Positions 1 through 8,770 of a stretch of 64,000 nucleotides of DNA are shown here, in pieces. The stretch comes from Leptospira jelokensis (GTDB lineage: Bacteria > Spirochaetota > Leptospiria > Leptospirales > Leptospiraceae), in contig NZ_RQGH01000009.1 of NCBI RefSeq assembly GCF_004769635.1, forward strand, positions 62,001 to 126,000. The letters run 5' to 3'. Under the pieces are notes generated by a model. It ran no database searches. It had not been told where the DNA came from and saw nothing but the letters and a program-made list of their open reading frames with translations. Positions within the stretch are counted from its first letter, which is position 1, and each line of letters starts with the position of its first letter. The translations under genes and the position numbers were made by a program.

Positions 1-575
1 CGGCTTTTTCTTATGTTTTGGCAGTTTATGGATTGGATACAATCAAAGGTGCTTGGGTGTTTTTATTGGAAGCATCATCTGGAATTGGTTTTGTTTTGAT
101 TTTCCGTTGGTATTTTTGGAGGATCTCAGCTTGGACAGAAATACTAGCTTTAATTCTATCACCGATTTTTTACCTTCTCTATTCACAGTATTTACAAATT
201 CCTTTTCCGTATTCGATTTTATTTACTTCCTTAAGTTCCGCATCTGTTCTCATTTTTTCAAGTTTTCTCCTTCCAGAAACAAAACCAGAAATCCTTTTTA
301 CTTTTTACGAAACAACCAAACCACCTTACTTTTTTTGGAGAGGTTTTTTTGCCAAACATCCAAAATACAAACAAACCATTTACCATAACCAAATGATGGT
401 ATCACTCTTTGGGACTCTTTCTGGTTTATCATTTGTATTTGGTGGATTGTACTCTGTCCAATGCCTATTATGGAAAGAAGGGAATTTGTTTTGGGGAATT
501 TTGTTCTTTTTCGTAGGAATTGTTGGTTTGTATTTTACAGTTCAAAAATCAGAATCAAATCGGATTTCGAAATAA
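1..575 (+). CDS. Sodium:solute symporter (SSS family), C-terminal part, cut by window edge
   Basis: The frame is open to the left edge, so only about the last 190 residues are present and the true start lies outside the window. The segment DTIKGAWVFLLEASSGIG followed by LIFRWYFWRISAWTEI is typical of the late transmembrane region of SSS-family sodium/solute symporters. In that family a helix precedes the conserved RWYWWRInAWsEI loop. At least three hydrophobic helices follow, and the tail is short and polar. It would move a small solute together with Na+ across the inner membrane; the substrate cannot be read from this fragment. It ends 7 bp before the stop of the convergent lipase gene. Family assignment comes from the motif and the specificity is unknown. 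Confidence 0.75.
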   Translation, partial: AFSYVLAVYGLDTIKGAWVFLLEASSGIGFVLIFRWYFWRISAWTEILALILSPIFYLLYSQYLQIPFPYSILFTSLSSASVLIFSSFLLPETKPEILFTFYETTKPPYFFWRGFFAKHPKYKQTIYHNQMMVSLFGTLSGLSFVFGGLYSVQCLLWKEGNLFWGILFFFVGIVGLYFTVQKSESNRISK

Positions 576-582
576 ACCCAAA

Positions 583-1680
583 CTATGGATAGTTTCGAAT
601 TTCAGAAATGACTGATGAAAACAAATTCCTACTTTTTATATCATCAACGCTTAATGTTTGAAATGCCATCATAGAATGATCACAATCACTTACATTGATT
701 TGTTTATAACTTAAATTTCCGAGCCTTGCGCTATTGGATGTCACAATTCCATCCGAACTTGTAAATCCAGCATTATTTAATAATGTACAACCTGTATTAT
801 AATAAAATGTTTCACCAACCGTACAATTGGATAAAATCCCTGCAAAACTGATAAATTTTGAATTCAAACCAGAATTTAAATACGAATCATTGAGAAGATC
901 CAAAACATCATTACTGGCTCCAGATAAATTCGTTTGTAGATTCCCATTGTTTGTATAAGCAAGCTCTTGTCCACCTTGTGTATCCACTAAGTAAGAACCC
1001 AATTCATTCACAAAATTATTTGAATTCAAAAAACTTTTGGAAGCAAACGGAGAACCAAACTGTGGGCTTGCCAATGTGACCACCAATCGCACAAAAGGTA
1101 AGGAACCTGTTTCCTTTGCCATAGCAACACGTGTCACAAGCCCTCCCATTGAATGGGCAATGATTGTCACTGAATCCGAATCGGAAAAATTGGATCGTAA
1201 GGTTGAATGGAACTGCCGTCCATTGACAAGAATGCTATTGGATGTTCGATACGTATAAAGGTAAATATCAAATTCGGAGTTTGCAGAATCCCTTCCTTCT
1301 TGGAAGTGTATAAGTCCATTGGAAAATGTATTTTTAATATTTTGAATTTTTTTTTCGTCATTGGTTATCGGATCAGAATCCCTCTCTGCAGGATTCCATC
1401 CATGGACAAAAACTAATTTCTTTTTATTTGATTTAGGAAACCATTCTGCATTTAAAAATTGAGAATTGGACAGGTTCCTTGAAGTTCCGGGGATAAATCC
1501 AAATAATTTTTGGTTTGGATTCGGAAGGATTCCAAGAAGGGCTAATAGTAAAACTTCATCGTTCTTTTGTTTCTCGGAAACAAATTCTTTACGGTAAAAA
1601 TCATAAATACAAGTTTGAAAAACAAAAGAAAAAACAATGAAATGAAATAATAATTGGAGGAATCGCTTATTGCGAAACAT
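583..1680 (-). CDS. Secreted alpha/beta-hydrolase (lipase/esterase), probable lipoprotein
   Basis: A 365-residue protein starting at ATG 1680, giving MFRNKRFLQL and a hydrophobic stretch to about residue 22. Cys24 (FQTC) may be a loose spirochaete lipobox. The start overlaps the end of rlmB by 14 bp. A longer frame runs upstream but only inside rlmB, so it was not used. The oxyanion-hole motif FVHGWNP is at 91-97, the nucleophile elbow AHSMGG at 175-180 (Ser177), and likely acid and base residues are Asp310 (SSDG) and His335 (CDHSMM). The layout fits lipases of the DUF676/PGAP1-like type, which cut ester bonds of lipids outside the cytoplasm. It is the last gene of the minus-strand folD-hydrolase-cysS-rlmB group. 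Substrate unknown. Confidence 0.8.
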   Translation of the reverse strand: MFRNKRFLQLLFHFIVFSFVFQTCIYDFYRKEFVSEKQKNDEVLLLALLGILPNPNQKLFGFIPGTSRNLSNSQFLNAEWFPKSNKKKLVFVHGWNPAERDSDPITNDEKKIQNIKNTFSNGLIHFQEGRDSANSEFDIYLYTYRTSNSILVNGRQFHSTLRSNFSDSDSVTIIAHSMGGLVTRVAMAKETGSLPFVRLVVTLASPQFGSPFASKSFLNSNNFVNELGSYLVDTQGGQELAYTNNGNLQTNLSGASNDVLDLLNDSYLNSGLNSKFISFAGILSNCTVGETFYYNTGCTLLNNAGFTSSDGIVTSNSARLGNLSYKQINVSDCDHSMMAFQTLSVDDIKSRNLFSSVISEIRNYP

Positions 1681-2440
1681 GATGTAGCCTATCCAATGTA
1701 ATTCCGCATGCGACCACAACATTGAGTGAGGTAACAGCTCCATACAAGGGAATTCTAGCAACATAATCGGCATCTTCAAGTAAAATCCGTTTTACACCTT
1801 CACCTTCATTTCCCATAATCACAGCCATTTGGGAAATGTCAGGGAGTGTATCCCATATCTCCTCATCCCCTTCTTCGTCGGTTGCTAGAATCCAATAGTC
1901 ATTTTTTTTGAGGAATTCAATCCCATGTTTCAAATTGGCAACGCGGTAAATTTGGATGTGGTGGATGGCCCCCGCTGAAACTTTTTCCACAACAGGTGTG
2001 ATAGGTGATGTATCGCGATCAGACATTAACACGTGTTTAACACCCATACATTCTGCCGTACGCAATAAATTTCCCATATTTCCAGGATCTTGGATGCGGT
2101 CTAAAATGAGAATTGGGCCTTCATTTGGACTTATATTTTGTTTGAATTGCTCAAAACCAAGTGAGGAAAAAGACTTTTGTTTTGTCCGAATGATGACATA
2201 TCCTTGGTGGTTTTTATCATGCGCAATTCTGTCCAATTCACGACTGGAAACCGTAGTAAACTTAATGGAATTCGGTAAATAGGATTTGATCCTTTGTTTT
2301 TCTTCGTTTCCAATCCCATCCTTTACAATCACTTCACGAATGGTTTTTATCCCTCGTTCGGGTGCCATTTGTTCTAAGGATTCTAAAAATTCATAAAAAT
2401 TACGTTTCCCAAAAAGTATTTCTACTGGGCTTTTTTCCAT
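1667..2440 (-). CDS. rlmB: 23S rRNA 2'-O-ribose methyltransferase, SpoU/TrmH family
   Basis: A 257-residue SPOUT enzyme that methylates the 2'-OH of a ribose using S-adenosylmethionine. An N-terminal RNA-binding SpoU_sub_bind-like domain (about 1-90) is followed by the knotted catalytic domain. All three SpoU motifs are visible: DPGNMGNLLRTA at 118-129, MGNEGEG at 209-215, and IPLYGAVTSLNVVVACGI at 230-247. RlmB of other bacteria modifies G2251 of 23S rRNA, but the family also contains TrmH-type tRNA enzymes, so the exact target is inferred. The start overlaps the 3' end of cysS by 19 bp, so it is probably translated with cysS. That pairing of cysS and rlmB is common in bacteria. Confidence 0.85.
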   Translation of the reverse strand: MEKSPVEILFGKRNFYEFLESLEQMAPERGIKTIREVIVKDGIGNEEKQRIKSYLPNSIKFTTVSSRELDRIAHDKNHQGYVIIRTKQKSFSSLGFEQFKQNISPNEGPILILDRIQDPGNMGNLLRTAECMGVKHVLMSDRDTSPITPVVEKVSAGAIHHIQIYRVANLKHGIEFLKKNDYWILATDEEGDEEIWDTLPDISQMAVIMGNEGEGVKRILLEDADYVARIPLYGAVTSLNVVVACGITLDRLHHVSQ

Positions 2441-3882
2441 GTTGTTTTTCCTTCCTTTGTATCGGCGAGAAGGATACCTTTGTTTTCCAACTCTTTTCGG
2501 ATTGAATCCGCCATCGCAAAATCTTTGTTTTGTTTCGCTACTTTTCGTTTTTCAATTTGTTCCAAAATCCAATCTTGTGAAATTCCATCTACAGAATCAC
2601 TTTCCGGTTTCTGAAATTGAAAGATCCCAAACAAGGCATTCATCTTAACAAATAGCGAAAGGCATTCTTTAAAAAACTCCTTTGGTTTTTCAGAACTGGT
2701 TTGGTCCAATGATTGGTTCACAATCCGAACCAGTTCAAACACAGTCGCAAGGGCCTTCGGAAGATTTAGATCATCCGCCAGTGCATTCAAAAAATCCATG
2801 TTCAATTTTTGGATCTCTGGAATCAAAAAATTGATCCCTTCAAAAGTAGCAGGTATTTCATCCCAAAAGGAGTAGGTATCTAATATTCGATAAATTGTAT
2901 TTTGGATTCTGTCCAAGGCAACTTTTGATTCACCTAACTTTGCCAATGAAAAGTTCAACTTACTTCGGTAATGAGCAGAAATCAAATGGAACCGAATCAC
3001 TCTAGGATCAAAACCTTTCTCTAAAATATCTCGTAAGGTATAAAAATTACCCTTACTTTTTGACATCTTTTCACCATCAACTAACAAATGTTCACAGTGA
3101 AGCCAGGTTCCAACAAACTCTTCTTTGGGATACGCACCAGTTGTTTGGGCAAATTCATTTTCATGGTGTGGGAAAAGTAAATCTATCCCACCTGTATGGA
3201 TGTCGATGCCTGATCCGTAAATTTTACGAATCATAGCTGAACATTCTAGATGCCAACCAGGCCGACCATTCCCGATTTTCGTATGCCAACATTTTTCAGA
3301 TTCCGATTTTTGATTTTTCCAAAGGACAAAATCTCGGACATCATCCTTATCATATTCATCCGCATCATAACGAACACCAGATTTCATACCAGATACATCG
3401 ATCTTAGATAACTCACCGTATCTTTCAAACTTCTGAATGGAAAAATAAACATTTCCTTCTCGTTCATAAGCAAGTCCATTGGTTTGTAATGTTTCAACGA
3501 GGGACACCATATCATCTATGGATTCTGTTGCCTTAGGATAATGTTCTAATTTTTGGACATTCAACGTATCTAAGTCTTTGAAAAAAGCCTCTGTCCAAGG
3601 TTTTGTAAATTCTTCTACACTGATATTCCGTTTGATGGACTCAGCAATGATTTTATCATCAATATCAGTGATGTTCATCGATTGGTTTAATTTATAACCA
3701 CCGAGTAACAAGGACCTACGCAAAACATCGACAAACAAAAACGATCTGATATTTCCGATATGGGCAAAATTATAAACAGTTGGCCCACAAGAATAAATCG
3801 TCACTTGATTTACATCTTTAGGTTGGAATCGTTCTTTTTTTCCTGATTTCGTATTTTGAAAGAAAAAGGGAATTGTTGTCAT
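2422..3882 (-). CDS. cysS: Cysteinyl-tRNA synthetase
   Basis: A 486-residue class I aminoacyl-tRNA synthetase that charges tRNA-Cys in the cytoplasm. The HIGH-type signature HIGN is at 41-44 and KMSKS at 272-276. The zinc site that selects cysteine is intact: Cys32 in SCGPTVYN, Cys214 in HLECS, and His239 and Glu243 in FPHHENE, in the spacing of the E. coli enzyme. The DALR-type helical domain and a C-terminal anticodon-binding tail follow, and the length is normal. It overlaps the upstream hydrolase gene by 4 bp and the downstream rlmB by 19 bp, so the three genes are almost certainly one transcript. No T-box or leader is visible because it sits inside the operon. Confidence 0.96.
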   Translation of the reverse strand: MTTIPFFFQNTKSGKKERFQPKDVNQVTIYSCGPTVYNFAHIGNIRSFLFVDVLRRSLLLGGYKLNQSMNITDIDDKIIAESIKRNISVEEFTKPWTEAFFKDLDTLNVQKLEHYPKATESIDDMVSLVETLQTNGLAYEREGNVYFSIQKFERYGELSKIDVSGMKSGVRYDADEYDKDDVRDFVLWKNQKSESEKCWHTKIGNGRPGWHLECSAMIRKIYGSGIDIHTGGIDLLFPHHENEFAQTTGAYPKEEFVGTWLHCEHLLVDGEKMSKSKGNFYTLRDILEKGFDPRVIRFHLISAHYRSKLNFSLAKLGESKVALDRIQNTIYRILDTYSFWDEIPATFEGINFLIPEIQKLNMDFLNALADDLNLPKALATVFELVRIVNQSLDQTSSEKPKEFFKECLSLFVKMNALFGIFQFQKPESDSVDGISQDWILEQIEKRKVAKQNKDFAMADSIRKELENKGILLADTKEGKTTWKKAQ

Positions 3883-4847
3883 AAAGCAAAAATTTCTTTC
3901 ACAAACTCTAAGTTGGCTTGTGGTTGTTTCTCTTTTCCCGCTTCGTTTCCTTCCGTTGGATACAACTGCATCCGTTTATCACAGTTCATATGGTTAAACA
4001 AAGCAAAGGTAGATTTCGGATGAGACATTTGGTCTTCCATACCACAGGAAAAGAGGGCAGGGATTTTGATTTTTTTGGCAAAGTTCATCGCATCAAAATA
4101 GGATAACTCTTTTTTATAATCGATTTTTTTAGTGGCACGTTTTTCAAAAAACGGTGTGAGTTCTCGAACCCAAGGATTCCCTTTTAGCGACATTTGATCT
4201 TTGTCAATGTAACTAAAAGAAGCTGTCTCAAGGATCAAACCCTTGATTCGATCCGAATATGCAGCACCAAACACTGCCAAGGCTGAACCTAAAGATTTCC
4301 CATGTAAAATGATTTGGTCACCATCAATTCCATCGGTTAACCTTAAAAATTCAATGGTTCGAATCACATCCAAATACAGTTTTCTCATGTAAAACTCTTC
4401 TTTTTGGTCAAGTCCATGCGCAAAGTAATTTGGAGTCCAACCGATTGGGGATTTACCAGTGACCGGATCCACTGGCATTTGGACCATCTCCTCGCCATGA
4501 CCCCGTAAGGTGATGTGAAGCTGCGCCACACCTAAATCAGAATATCCCTTTTGGATTTCTTCAGGTGTTGCTAGATAATCGTGGAAATAAACGACAACTG
4601 GCCTATCACCTCGTTTTCTTGGAATTGCAAGTTTACCATGTAACACATGATTGTCGATACTTTGAAAACTAACGTCATTCAAAGATTCCCAGATAAAACT
4701 TCCTTTCAAAACTGTTTTGTATGTGGCTTTGATAGGGACTTTTTTAAGTTCCGAGATCCCACTTTTCCAAAATGTATCTAAATCACTGGGTGGGTCCAGT
4801 TTTGGAACTGTTTGAAAACACTCGTCAAAACTAACGATTTGAGGCAT
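3879..4847 (-). CDS. Acetylxylan-esterase/cephalosporin-deacetylase-like hydrolase, catalytic His replaced
   Basis: A 322-residue cytoplasmic alpha/beta-hydrolase that lines up with the AXE1 family (T. maritima TM0077 type). It has an oxyanion-side loop VVYFHDYLATPEE (85-97), a nucleophile elbow LHGKSLGS with Ser185, an acid Asp272 in GMEDQMSHP, and the family's following FALFNHM segment. At the place of the family's catalytic HE motif the protein reads GNEAG, with Asn301 instead of His; the codon at 3945-3947 is AAC on the coding strand. It may therefore be a weak or non-hydrolytic member, or use another His. It overlaps folD by 17 bp and cysS by 4 bp. Family assignment is good; activity and substrate are not established. 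Confidence 0.75.
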   Translation of the reverse strand: MPQIVSFDECFQTVPKLDPPSDLDTFWKSGISELKKVPIKATYKTVLKGSFIWESLNDVSFQSIDNHVLHGKLAIPRKRGDRPVVVYFHDYLATPEEIQKGYSDLGVAQLHITLRGHGEEMVQMPVDPVTGKSPIGWTPNYFAHGLDQKEEFYMRKLYLDVIRTIEFLRLTDGIDGDQIILHGKSLGSALAVFGAAYSDRIKGLILETASFSYIDKDQMSLKGNPWVRELTPFFEKRATKKIDYKKELSYFDAMNFAKKIKIPALFSCGMEDQMSHPKSTFALFNHMNCDKRMQLYPTEGNEAGKEKQPQANLEFVKEIFAL

Positions 4848-5706
4848 GAGAATCCAACTTCGGAGAAAATTGACCTAAAAAACTATACATCGTTTGCAAA
4901 AGCAGGACAGAAATTGTCATAGGTCCCACACCACCTGGCACTGGTGTGTAATAAGAAGACTTATCTTTTGCCTTTGAAACTTCAATGTCACCCACATTCC
5001 CAACATTGTACCCCGCATCCAAAATGACAGCACCCTCTTTGATCCAATCTGCCTGAATGAATTCTGGTTTGCCAACAGCACCCACAACAATATCCGCTTG
5101 TTTCACAAGTTCTGGTAGGTCCTTTGTTTTAGAATGGCAAAGTGTAACCGTTGCATTCAAATTGGTTAACATGATGGCCATAGGTTTTCCAAGAATGGGA
5201 GACCTTCCGACAACTACAGCATGTTTTCCAGTCACATCGATTCCATATTCTTGCAAAAGTAAAACCATCCCGTACGGAGTGCACGGATAGTACGCCTCGC
5301 TATCCATCGACAATTTCCCAAATGAAATCGTAGTCACACCATCCACATCTTTTTCTAAAGCAATTTCATCAAAAGCCTTTCGTTCATCAATTTGGTGAGG
5401 GACCGGGTGTTGTAATAAAATTCCATTGATAGAAGGGTCTGCATTCAATTTGCGAATTTCCGTTAAGAGTTCTTCTGTAGTTGTTTCTTCTTTTAATCGG
5501 ATGTATCTTGAATTCATTCCTACTTTTTCACAGGCTTTCACCTTCATGTTGACGTAGGTTTCGGAAGCAGGGTTATTCCCAACAAGGATGGTGGCAAGGG
5601 TAGGAATTCCCTTACCATCTGCTTTTGCTTTTGCTAATGTTTCTTGGATTCGATTTCGGATTTTTTCGGAAATCGCTTTACCGTCTAATAGGATGCTAGA
5701 TTTCAT
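4831..5706 (-). CDS. folD: Bifunctional methylenetetrahydrofolate dehydrogenase/cyclohydrolase
   Basis: A 291-residue cytoplasmic enzyme that interconverts 5,10-methylene-, 5,10-methenyl- and 10-formyl-tetrahydrofolate using NADP, supplying one-carbon units for purines and formyl-Met-tRNA. Signature features are YVNMKVKAC at 51-59 (Tyr51 and the catalytic Lys55), GILLQHPVP, GRSPILGKPMA in the nucleotide-binding domain, and the C-terminal PGGVGPMTISVLL. Length is typical. It is the first gene of the minus-strand operon down to the lipase. It is divergent from asnS with only 55 bp between the starts, so promoters for both directions must lie in 5707-5761. The end overlaps the AXE1-like gene by 17 bp. 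Confidence 0.96.
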   Translation of the reverse strand: MKSSILLDGKAISEKIRNRIQETLAKAKADGKGIPTLATILVGNNPASETYVNMKVKACEKVGMNSRYIRLKEETTTEELLTEIRKLNADPSINGILLQHPVPHQIDERKAFDEIALEKDVDGVTTISFGKLSMDSEAYYPCTPYGMVLLLQEYGIDVTGKHAVVVGRSPILGKPMAIMLTNLNATVTLCHSKTKDLPELVKQADIVVGAVGKPEFIQADWIKEGAVILDAGYNVGNVGDIEVSKAKDKSSYYTPVPGGVGPMTISVLLLQTMYSFLGQFSPKLDSHASNR

Positions 5707-5761
5707 TCTGTAAGTTCAAAATTTCAGAGAAAATTGAACTGGCAAACAGAAAAAACCATCC

Positions 5762-7066
5762 ATGATTCCAAGTTTAGATCCAAAAGAGACCAAAACCTCC
5801 CTCAGTAAAAATTCCCTTCCCTTACAAGGTTGGGTGCAAGGCCTTCGCGGCAATAACCATGTCCAGTTTTTACAACTTCGCACCAACGGGGAAATCTTCC
5901 AAGTTGTCTGTGAAAAAGAGAAATTGGGAGAAGAGGTGTTCAAACAAATCAAAACCCTCCCGCAGGAAACCTCATTAGAAGTTGCCGGGACTTGGCAAGA
6001 AAACCCCAAGGCACCGGGTGGCGAGGAACTGCTCCTCTCATCTTTCCAGATTGTAGGAAGCTCTGCTGATTATCCCATTACGCCCAAAGAACATGGTCCT
6101 GATTTTTTACACAACCATCGCCATTTGTGGTTACGCTCCAAACGCCAACTTGCCATCCAAAGGGTTCGCTCCGAATTGTCTTTTGCCATCCGCGAATTTT
6201 TCCGTAACGATGGTTACACCCTGATTGATACACCCATCTTGACAGGTTCGATTGGAGAATCGGCCGGGACTCTCTTTTCAACAGAGTACTTTGATTTAGG
6301 CCAAGCCTACTTAGCCCAAACGGGTCAGTTGTATTTGGAGACGGCAGCGTTTGCCCATTCCAAAGTATATTGTTTTGGACCGACCTTTCGTGCCGAAAAA
6401 AGCAAAACCAAACGCCACCTGACGGAATTCTGGATGTTGGAGGCAGAAACCGCATTCCTCGGCCAAAACGGGAATTTGGACCTGCAAGAACGATTTGTGA
6501 AATCGGTTCTGAAAACCACAATAGAACGCACCAAAGACGATTTAAAGACTCTGGATCGTGACCCAGAACCCCTTCTTAACTACTTGGAGAAACCTTTCCC
6601 TCGAGTGGACTACGGAGAAGCCATCCAAGTCCTAACCAATGCTGGAGAGGCGATCACATGGGGCGAGGACATCAATGCAGAACGCGAACAAATCCTCACA
6701 AATCACTTTGGCACAGCCATCTTCATCCAAAATTTCCCAAGGGCCATCAAAGCCTTTTATATGAAACAAAATCCAAACGATCCAAGGACTGTTTTGTCTG
6801 CTGACCTCATTGCTCCCGATGGGATTGGTGAAATCATTGGTGGTTCAGAACGGGAAGAATCCTATGAAAAAATCGTGGACCGACTGAAAGAAGAAGGCCT
6901 GCCTCCAGAAGATTATTCTTGGTATTTGGATCTACGTAAGTATGGATCGGTTCCACATTCTGGTTTTGGAATGGGTCTCGAACGTGTGATTGCATGGGTA
7001 TGTGGTTTGCCTCATATCCGCGAATGCATTCCATTCCCAAGGATGATTTACAGACTGACTCCTTAA
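5762..7066 (+). CDS. asnS: Asparaginyl-tRNA synthetase
   Basis: A 434-residue class IIb synthetase that attaches asparagine to tRNA-Asn; a tRNA-Asn gene also lies in this window at 40504-40576. An N-terminal OB-fold anticodon domain (QGWVQGLRGNNHVQFLQLR, about 22-40) precedes the class II core. Motif 2 contains FGPTFRAEKSKTKRHLTEFWMLEAE and motif 3 is GFGMGLERVIAWVCGL near the C-terminus. The core YLAQTGQLYLE segment is typical of AsnRS. No good ribosome-binding site precedes the ATG, and the gene starts 55 bp from divergent folD. The following TPR gene starts 59 bp downstream and may share the transcript. Confidence 0.95.
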   Translation: MIPSLDPKETKTSLSKNSLPLQGWVQGLRGNNHVQFLQLRTNGEIFQVVCEKEKLGEEVFKQIKTLPQETSLEVAGTWQENPKAPGGEELLLSSFQIVGSSADYPITPKEHGPDFLHNHRHLWLRSKRQLAIQRVRSELSFAIREFFRNDGYTLIDTPILTGSIGESAGTLFSTEYFDLGQAYLAQTGQLYLETAAFAHSKVYCFGPTFRAEKSKTKRHLTEFWMLEAETAFLGQNGNLDLQERFVKSVLKTTIERTKDDLKTLDRDPEPLLNYLEKPFPRVDYGEAIQVLTNAGEAITWGEDINAEREQILTNHFGTAIFIQNFPRAIKAFYMKQNPNDPRTVLSADLIAPDGIGEIIGGSEREESYEKIVDRLKEEGLPPEDYSWYLDLRKYGSVPHSGFGMGLERVIAWVCGLPHIRECIPFPRMIYRLTP

Positions 7067-7125
7067 TTTTTTTTAAGGGAAAAAATGCCATAAGACCGAT
7101 CCTTTTAAAGAAAGAGAGGTACCTT

Positions 7126-7929
7126 ATGGCACAACAAGCAACCCAAGTTTTATCCACATCCGTCGAAAAAGAAGCTTGGGATTTATATGAGGTAGGTTCC
7201 AACGAAGATGTTGTGGTCCTTGCCAAACGCCATCCAGACAATTTTTATGTGCAACACCTAAGTTACCTAGCTCTTTACGAACTGACAGGTCGAGCTACCA
7301 TACAAGCACCGAAAGGAATTTCGAATTTAGCACCACTCGTTGATGCAATCCAAAATTTTGAACTGGGAAAAACTGCGGAAGCGAAACAAAATTTAAACTT
7401 GTACTTCCAAACACAAACAAATCCTCTTTGTTTTTCCATCATCCAAACTGCGATCAAAATATATTTCAGACAAGAAGCATATGAAGATGCCAAAAACATC
7501 CTTACACGTTATAAAAAAGAATGGAATGATCTCTCTTTTCTTAAAGAAGAATTAATTTGTAGTTATTATCTCAAACGATACGATAAAGTCATCAAATTGT
7601 TTCGTGATAACATGAAACTTTTAAATGATTCGGATATCCATAAACTTGTGGGAATGGCTTTACTCTTTTTGGATCGCCACAAAGAAGCAAATCTTATCTT
7701 TGAAAATATTCCCAATAAATTAAACCTTCCAAGTTTTGAAGAGAAACGTAAAATGTATGACTCCGTGTATCGTAATATTGCTGAGTTAGAAAAAAAATCC
7801 AACTCCTTAGCTCATAAAGATTTAGAGGATATGGGTTTTGCGTATCTTTTTAATGGTGAGTATGGAAAGGCTGAAAAAATGTTTTTATCTCTTACTGAGA
7901 AACTAAAATCAAAACTCTGCACCGTGTGA
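7126..7929 (+). CDS. TPR-like repeat protein of unknown function
   Basis: A 267-residue soluble protein starting at ATG 7126, chosen because AAAGAGAGG at 7111-7119 is a good ribosome-binding site. A longer frame would run into the end of asnS. There is no signal peptide or membrane helix. It is rich in paired amphipathic helices of TPR type (for example IKIYFRQEAYEDAKNIL, LVGMALLFLDRHKEANLIF, and DMGFAYLFNGEYGKAEKMF). Such repeats usually form a protein-binding scaffold. The 3' end overlaps the 3' end of the convergent gene at 7892-8770 by 38 bp. The partner and pathway cannot be inferred from the neighbourhood. Confidence 0.75.
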   Translation: MAQQATQVLSTSVEKEAWDLYEVGSNEDVVVLAKRHPDNFYVQHLSYLALYELTGRATIQAPKGISNLAPLVDAIQNFELGKTAEAKQNLNLYFQTQTNPLCFSIIQTAIKIYFRQEAYEDAKNILTRYKKEWNDLSFLKEELICSYYLKRYDKVIKLFRDNMKLLNDSDIHKLVGMALLFLDRHKEANLIFENIPNKLNLPSFEEKRKMYDSVYRNIAELEKKSNSLAHKDLEDMGFAYLFNGEYGKAEKMFLSLTEKLKSKLCTV

Positions 7930-8770
7930 TATTCTTTCTAGATTCGGGGTGGCTAAGGAATTTGGCTGCCTCATCTGTCGGGATGATCAAATCAGTTTGG
8001 TTTTTCCCTGCTGTCGAAAGTGCCAGAACAAAATACGGATTTTTTCCTACCTTCGTTTCATAAGCCTTACCATTTTGGTCTGCTCGGTAAACAATATACC
8101 CAGTTTCAACGGCATACGCGTCTTTTACGTAAAGTGGGGAATACACATCTAGTCCACGATCTGTTTGGATTTTTGGAAATAACGCACGTTTTACGAAAAG
8201 ATGCCTTGCATCTACTACAAGACCTGAAAACTCAACAGGGATCACATCTTCACTGAATTCGGGAACTCGTTCTGTTCCATATTCCATGGGAATGTGTGCA
8301 AGGATTCCATCTTTCCCTTTAATGGGAAGGCTTGCCTTTGCTTCCAAAACGTTTTTTACAAATTGAAAATCGTATTCTTCTTTCTCCGCACCAATATAGG
8401 AATTGAGTCTGAGGCGGGCTTGTTGGTTGACTTGGGTGTATTCAAAAATCGTATAATCGGCATTAAAAAGAATGGATTCTAACCTCTGGCTAAGCCTTAC
8501 CTTTAGTTTTTCTTTGGCTTTTTTCCTCGCCATCGAATGGGCTTTGCCTTGGCTAGTGGCAGTGTTTTTTCCAGAAAACTCTGGATCATCTTCATCAAAT
8601 ACAATTTTAGGAATTGTCTCTTTTACATTTGAAACGATCAATTGGTCTGTCCAATTGACATAGGATGCATAAATGTCCTTATCCTCAATTGGTTTGGAGC
8701 CAAGTGACACACTGAGTATGATAAGGGATAAGAGAAGGGAAATCAGGCGGATTCGTTTCATACCTTTCAT
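7892..8770 (-). CDS. Secreted LPP20-like/flagellar-assembly-T-like conserved protein
   Basis: A 292-residue protein with a clear signal peptide (KRIRLISLLLSLIILSVSLGSKP). The middle contains a charged helix, GKAHSMARKKAKEKLKVRL, as in LPP20-type proteins. It then has EFSGLVVDARHL and FPKIQTDRGLDVYSP, a segment found in LPP20/FlgT-like secreted proteins of many Gram-negative bacteria. The role is unknown; periplasmic or outer-membrane-associated location is inferred. The start overlaps the end of the DinG-like gene by 4 bp, so it is probably translated as the last gene of the NSS-MetS-dinG transcript. The 3' end overlaps the convergent TPR gene by 38 bp. Confidence 0.65.
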   Translation of the reverse strand: MKGMKRIRLISLLLSLIILSVSLGSKPIEDKDIYASYVNWTDQLIVSNVKETIPKIVFDEDDPEFSGKNTATSQGKAHSMARKKAKEKLKVRLSQRLESILFNADYTIFEYTQVNQQARLRLNSYIGAEKEEYDFQFVKNVLEAKASLPIKGKDGILAHIPMEYGTERVPEFSEDVIPVEFSGLVVDARHLFVKRALFPKIQTDRGLDVYSPLYVKDAYAVETGYIVYRADQNGKAYETKVGKNPYFVLALSTAGKNQTDLIIPTDEAAKFLSHPESRKNITRCRVLILVSQ

